DNA from: an uncultured Verrucomicrobiota bacterium
GTDB lineage: Bacteria; Verrucomicrobiota; Kiritimatiellia; RFP12; UBA1067
Assembly (NCBI GenBank): GCA_947305585.1
Contig: CAMZDY010000037.1
Span: 1-9,869 of the forward strand
Length of the DNA: 9,869 nt
Reading direction: 5' to 3'
Within the stretch, counting starts at the first letter, position 1, and every line of letters begins with the position of its first letter. The position numbers and the translations under genes were made by a program. This document shows positions 6,797-9,869 of this stretch, in pieces. The notes below the pieces were generated by a model. It ran no database searches. It was not told where the DNA came from and saw only the letters and a list, made by a program, of their open reading frames with translations.

Positions 6797-7590
6797 CTTC
6801 TGCGTTCCATCTTGGCTTTGCGTTCCAGATTGAGCGTGCCGATGGTGGCCTTGATCTTTTCGTAATCCACCGGCGGCAGGTCGTGGGCGCTATTGTCGTT
6901 GCGATTGCGCAAGGTCAGCACCAGCCGGCCCTTCATCTGCTCGGCGAAGGCGATCATTTCGGCTTCCTTGGCGGTCACCTCGAGCGTCACCGTCGAATAC
7001 CCGCGGTTCATCACCTCGTTCTTGGCGGTGGATTGTCCGATAGCCAGCACCAGCACGTTCTGCAGAATCGTGCAGGTTTCGATATCGCCTTGCTTGAGCG
7101 TTCCGTCCTTTTCCGGGAATACGAACGTTCCGATAACATCCACATGATCGTTGGCGCGAACATTGCCGGAAACCGCAGCCGCCCCGGAACAGTTGATGGA
7201 GATGGCGCGCATGTCGCGCTTGATATCGCCGGAAAGCCCCACGTCGCGCGGATTGCCGCCTTCGATATCGCTCCACAGTAGAACCTCGCCCCGGATATGC
7301 CCATATCGCATCGTCTTGCCGATCACCAGATTGGATTCCGACTTCATCACCACCTGATTGGTCATGCCCAGCGTGGGAAAATAGTCCCACCCCAAATCCT
7401 CTTCGGACAGCACCATCCCGGCGGTAACGTCGTTTTTGAAGCAAAGCACCTTGTCCGTCTCGAACTTGCGGTCGAAGTCCGCCCGCAAGTTCTGCAACGC
7501 CATCATCTTGCCGCCGATATACATCTTGGTCAGCATCGCCGCCGAAATTCCGGCCACGAGACTGACGATCAATACGATTTTCCTGGGCAT
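6793..7590 (-). CDS. cpaB: CpaB/RcpC-type Flp pilus assembly protein (SAF domain)
   Basis: This is a periplasm-facing Tad (type IVc pilus) assembly protein; family members act with the secretin CpaC/RcpA at the outer membrane. The 265-residue protein begins MPRKIVLIVSLVAGISAAML, a basic n-region and one membrane segment (about residues 5-22) that acts as a signal anchor. A SAF-like domain follows (about 47-105, with AGMVLSEEDLGWDYFP). Next comes the RcpC/CpaB core: RAISINCSGAAAVSGNVR, NDHVDVIGTF (148-157), TILQNVLVLAIGQ (174-186) and STVTLEVTAKEAEMIAFAEQ, ending in LVLTLRN. An open frame continues upstream inside fhs, but the start at 7590 is preferred because AAAGGA lies 8 bases before it and the signal anchor begins there. 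It overlaps fhs by one base (TGATG) and cpaF by four. No secretin gene is nearby. The family call is firm; the exact role is inferred. Confidence 0.9.
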   Translation of the reverse strand: MPRKIVLIVSLVAGISAAMLTKMYIGGKMMALQNLRADFDRKFETDKVLCFKNDVTAGMVLSEEDLGWDYFPTLGMTNQVVMKSESNLVIGKTMRYGHIRGEVLLWSDIEGGNPRDVGLSGDIKRDMRAISINCSGAAAVSGNVRANDHVDVIGTFVFPEKDGTLKQGDIETCTILQNVLVLAIGQSTAKNEVMNRGYSTVTLEVTAKEAEMIAFAEQMKGRLVLTLRNRNDNSAHDLPPVDYEKIKATIGTLNLERKAKMERRR

Positions 7591-9359
7591 CAGAACAGTC
7601 CTTTCACTTTTCCGGTTTCGGTGTCGACGTCGATCCTGCGATATGCCGGCGACGCCGAGGTTCCGGGCATAAGTTTGATTTCGCCGGCCACCGGCACTAT
7701 CAACCCCGCGCCCTGATACACGAGCACGTCCCTGACCGGCATGCGCCAACCCTTGGGCCGGCCCAGCAGTTTGGGATCGTGCGAAAGCGAATATTGCGTC
7801 TTGGCGCAGCAGATCGGCAGCCGCGCGGTCGCCGGATCGGCCTGCAGCCGCTCCAGTTTTTCCATCGCAACCGGTTCGAAGTCCACCCCGTCGCCGCCGT
7901 ATACTTCCTTGACCTGCTTCTCGATCCGGTCCTTTAGCGGCTCGTCCAGATCGCAGAGATAGCGGAAATCGTTAGGCTCGTCGCAAGCGGCGATGACTTC
8001 ACGCGCCAGTTCCTCGGCGCCGGTGCCGCCCTTGAGCCAATGGTTGGAAACGGCAAACCGGGCCCCGGCCCCCTCCGCCACCTTGCGCACCAGCTCCCGC
8101 TCGGCTTCGGTGTCGGTGTAGAACGCGTTCAGGCACACCACCGGCTGCACGCCCGACTTGCGGATGATGTCGATATGCGCCAGCAGATTGTCGCAACCCT
8201 TCTCGAGGAGCTCCAGATTCTCGGTGCTGTACACCGGATCGAGCGGCAACCCCGCCTTGACCGCCGGCGCGCCGCCATGCGCCTTGAGCGCCCGGACCGT
8301 GGCCACCAGCACCACTGCGTCGGGCTTGAGCCCCGAACAACGGCACTTGATGTTCCAGAACTTCTCGAAGCCCATGTCCGAGGCGAATCCGCTTTCCGTC
8401 ACCACATAGTCGCCCAGCGCGCAGGCGAGTTTGTCGGCCACCACCGAGTTCTGCCCGATGGCGATATTGGCGAAAGGTCCCGCATGCACGAACATCGGCT
8501 GGCCCTCCAGCGACTGCATGAGCGTGGGCTTGATGGCGTTCACCATGATTGCGCACATGGCGCCGTCCACCTCCAGATCGCGCGTGGTTACGGGCTTGCC
8601 GTCTTTCGAATAAGCCACGATGATCTTGCCCAGCCGTTCGCGCAGATCTTTGAGATCCGACGACATGGCGAGAATCGCCATCACCTCCGACGCCACCGAA
8701 ATATAGAATCCGGATTCGCAATTGAAGCCGTCCAGCTTGCCGCCCCGGCCGATTTCGATGTTCCGGAGGCCCTGCGCGCAAAGATCCATCGCCCAGCGGA
8801 ACTGGATCCGCGCCGGATCGATGTCGAGCCGTTTGAGTCCCCTTTCGGCCAGCCACGCGTCATCATGGTTGCGCTCGTGCTGCATACGCGAATTGAGCGC
8901 CACCATCGCGATGTTGTTGGCGTTGGTGATGGCGTCCATGTCGCCCGTCAATCCGAGCGAAAGCGAAGTGAGCGGAACCACCTGCGCGAGCCCGCCGCCC
9001 GCGGCCGAGCCCTTGATGTTGAAAGTGGGGCCGCCCGACGGCTGACGCACGCAGCCGATCACCTTCTTGCCCAGACGCCCCAATCCCTCCACGAGCCCAA
9101 GCGTGGTGGTGGTTTTGCCTTCGCCCAACGCCGTAGGCGTGATCGCCGTCACGTCGATATACTTGCCCTTGCGGCCTTCACCCACCCGGCGAAGCACCTT
9201 GGTCACGTCCACCTTGGCCAGCACCCGCCCGTAAGGCGTCCATTCGTCTTTCTGGAGACCCAGTTCGGCCACGAGGTCTTCGATCGGCCTCAAGCCGTTG
9301 TCCTCGGCCGCCTCGGCGATCTGCCAGTCTTTCATCTTAGTAGGATCGAGTTCGATCAT
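7590..9359 (-). CDS. fhs: Formate-tetrahydrofolate ligase (10-formyl-THF synthetase)
   Basis: This enzyme makes 10-formyl-tetrahydrofolate from formate, THF and ATP in the cytoplasm, feeding purine synthesis, fMet-tRNA formylation and, in some anaerobes, the methyl branch of acetyl-CoA synthesis. The 589-residue protein is complete. It shows the P-loop-like TPTALGEGKTTTT (residues 74-86), the folate/formyl-phosphate region RQPSGGPTFNIKGSAAGGG (105-123), AQVVPL, the LTGDMDAITNANN segment, FVHAGPFANIAIGQNS (290-305), VVLVATVRALKAHGG (349-363) and LPICCAKTQYSLSHDP (514-529). It ends in VKGLF. RQPS rather than REPS, plus the VxGLF end, resembles the synthetase domain of eukaryotic C1-THF synthase more than the clostridial enzyme as I recall them. 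It is about 30 residues longer than the usual 555-560. It starts at ATG 9359, overlapping trpS, with AAAGGCGG upstream. No other C1 genes are in view, so acetogenesis cannot be inferred. Confidence 0.97.
   Translation of the reverse strand: MIELDPTKMKDWQIAEAAEDNGLRPIEDLVAELGLQKDEWTPYGRVLAKVDVTKVLRRVGEGRKGKYIDVTAITPTALGEGKTTTTLGLVEGLGRLGKKVIGCVRQPSGGPTFNIKGSAAGGGLAQVVPLTSLSLGLTGDMDAITNANNIAMVALNSRMQHERNHDDAWLAERGLKRLDIDPARIQFRWAMDLCAQGLRNIEIGRGGKLDGFNCESGFYISVASEVMAILAMSSDLKDLRERLGKIIVAYSKDGKPVTTRDLEVDGAMCAIMVNAIKPTLMQSLEGQPMFVHAGPFANIAIGQNSVVADKLACALGDYVVTESGFASDMGFEKFWNIKCRCSGLKPDAVVLVATVRALKAHGGAPAVKAGLPLDPVYSTENLELLEKGCDNLLAHIDIIRKSGVQPVVCLNAFYTDTEAERELVRKVAEGAGARFAVSNHWLKGGTGAEELAREVIAACDEPNDFRYLCDLDEPLKDRIEKQVKEVYGGDGVDFEPVAMEKLERLQADPATARLPICCAKTQYSLSHDPKLLGRPKGWRMPVRDVLVYQGAGLIVPVAGEIKLMPGTSASPAYRRIDVDTETGKVKGLF
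7599..7604 (-). promoter_or_regulatory. Shine-Dalgarno of cpaB
   Basis: AAAGGA on the minus strand, 8 bases before ATG 7590, within the last codons of fhs. It decides the cpaB start against a longer open frame that begins inside fhs near 7749 and would add 53 residues of unlikely Arg/Gly-rich sequence before the signal anchor. Confidence 0.65.
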
Positions 9360-9869
9360 ATTCCCACCGCCTTTCTGACTTTTTCCATCAAAGGAGCCGC
9401 CGCCTCGCGTGCGCGCCGCTTGCCCTCGTTCAAAACATCTTCCACGTAACCCGGATCCTTGGCCAACGCCTCACGCTTTTCCCGGAAAGGATCGAACATG
9501 CGATGATACGCCTCCAACAGCGCCTTCTTCGCGTGTCCGTACCCGTATCCGCCTCTGCGGTAATTCTCCGCCATCGCCGCCGTTTCCTCCGGCGTGGCGA
9601 AAAGCTTGTACAGTTCGTAGATGGAATTGCCCTCCGGCACCTTGGGCGCTTCCATCGGCGTGGAGTCGGTCACGATCCCCATCACCTTCTTCTTGATCGA
9701 TTTCGCGTCTTCGAAGAGCTCGATCGTATTGTGGTAGCTCTTGCTCATCTTCTGGCCGTCGGTGCCGGGGATCGTGGCCACCGATTCGGGAATGTACGCG
9801 TCCGGCAGTTTGAAGATCTCGCCGTAGGCGTTGTTGAACTTCTGCGCGAGGTCGCGCGTAACCTCAAGG
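9356..9869 (-). CDS. trpS: Tryptophanyl-tRNA synthetase, C-terminal part (5' end outside window)
   Basis: This class I aminoacyl-tRNA synthetase charges tRNA-Trp with tryptophan in the cytoplasm using ATP. The reading frame stays open to the window edge and gives 170 visible residues. The first ones include LEVTRDLAQKFN, matching the family motif that follows the active-site segment. GTDGQKMSKSYHN then supplies the KMSKS signature (about 9737-9751) that stabilises the ATP transition state. The rest is the helical C-terminal, anticodon-binding part, with the usual ending of short charged helices (EGKRRAREAAAPLMEKVRKAVGI-type). Bacterial TrpRS is usually about 330-350 residues, so roughly half is missing upstream, including the Rossmann HIGH-type motif. 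The apparent in-frame GTG near 9781 is an internal valine, not the start. The stop codon TGA overlaps the fhs start as ATGA. Identification is firm; the class (B/S subtilis-like or other) is not judged. Confidence 0.95.
   Translation of the reverse strand, partial: LEVTRDLAQKFNNAYGEIFKLPDAYIPESVATIPGTDGQKMSKSYHNTIELFEDAKSIKKKVMGIVTDSTPMEAPKVPEGNSIYELYKLFATPEETAAMAENYRRGGYGYGHAKKALLEAYHRMFDPFREKREALAKDPGYVEDVLNEGKRRAREAAAPLMEKVRKAVGI
9367..9374 (-). promoter_or_regulatory. Probable Shine-Dalgarno of fhs
   Basis: AAAGGCGG on the minus strand, with the AAAGG core 10 bases before ATG 9359, inside the trpS coding end. It is a moderate match and supports the overlapping start. Confidence 0.45.

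Larger units (their letters stand above)
1..9869 (-). other. Nine-gene, gapless polycistronic unit (inferred operon)
   Basis: All nine genes point the same way. Stop and start codons overlap at seven of the eight junctions: ATGA at trpS/fhs, cpaB/cpaF, tolC/macA, macA/ATPase and ATPase/permease; GTGA at cpaF/tadB; and TGATG at fhs/cpaB. The remaining junction, tadB/tolC, has a 4-base gap. There is no room for a terminator or a conventional intergenic promoter, so co-transcription and translational coupling are the natural inference. The true promoter must lie beyond the right edge, upstream of trpS, unless internal promoters exist inside coding sequence. The genes fall into three groups: housekeeping (trpS, fhs), Tad pilus (cpaB, cpaF, tadB) and tripartite efflux (tolC, macA, macB ATPase, macB permease). 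The overlaps are seen directly; the single transcript is inferred. Confidence 0.75.

Noticed and set aside
6793..7749. Longer version of cpaB starting inside fhs (318 residues)
   Set aside because: The extra 53 residues are Arg/Gly-rich shadow sequence of fhs and would bury the signal anchor. ATG 7590 has a good ribosome site and a normal CpaB start.
8040..9449. Plus-strand open frame of about 469 codons opposite fhs
   Set aside because: The composition is typical of a shadow frame (His, Arg and Leu-rich, no motifs) and it lies entirely opposite the highly conserved fhs and the end of trpS.
1..9869. tRNA, rRNA, CRISPR array, insertion sequence or riboswitch
   Set aside because: Coding sequence covers essentially the whole window, gaps do not exceed 4 bases, and no terminal repeats, transposase motifs, spaced repeats or tRNA-like folds were noticed by eye.

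Overview
The window is a single, gene-dense stretch in which every supported gene lies on the minus strand, so it reads from right to left. It looks like one long operon from a diderm (Gram-negative-type) bacterium with a fairly high GC content (about 60% by eye). An outer-membrane efflux factor and a MacA-type adaptor require an outer membrane. The formate-tetrahydrofolate ligase is of the sequence type best known from the eukaryotic C1-THF synthase. Together with the Tad-type genes, this makes a member of the PVC group (Verrucomicrobiota, Kiritimatiellota or Lentisphaerota) a reasonable but unproven guess.

Order of transcription: (1) 9869-9356, the C-terminal part of tryptophanyl-tRNA synthetase (trpS), with its 5' end outside the window; (2) 9359-7590, formate-tetrahydrofolate ligase (fhs); (3) 7590-6793, a CpaB/RcpC-type SAF-domain pilus assembly protein; (4) 6796-5153, a CpaF/TadA-type secretion ATPase carrying an N-terminal FHA phosphopeptide-binding domain; (5) 5156-4479, a short TadB-type inner-membrane platform protein with a GTG start; (6) 4474-3050, a TolC-like outer-membrane efflux lipoprotein; (7) 3053-1875, a MacA-like periplasmic adaptor; (8) 1878-1180, a MacB/LolD-type ABC ATPase; (9) 1183-1, a MacB-type FtsX-fold permease lacking only its last few residues at the window edge.

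There is no intergenic space longer than 4 bases. Seven of the eight junctions overlap (ATGA or GTGA over 4 bases, TGATG over 1 base), and the tadB-tolC junction has a 4-base gap. No promoter, terminator, tRNA, rRNA, mobile element, CRISPR array or sizeable repeat could be supported.

The striking feature is the join of two envelope machines. A partial Tad (type IVc pilus) module, cpaB-cpaF-tadB, runs with translational coupling into a complete tripartite MacAB-TolC-type exporter. Between or beside them there is no secretin, TadC, pilin or prepilin peptidase. The Tad ATPase is fused to an FHA domain, which suggests control by Ser/Thr phosphorylation. Either the two machines are simply co-expressed at the cell surface, or the exporter is a functional part of this lineage's Tad apparatus. 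The sequence alone cannot decide between these.
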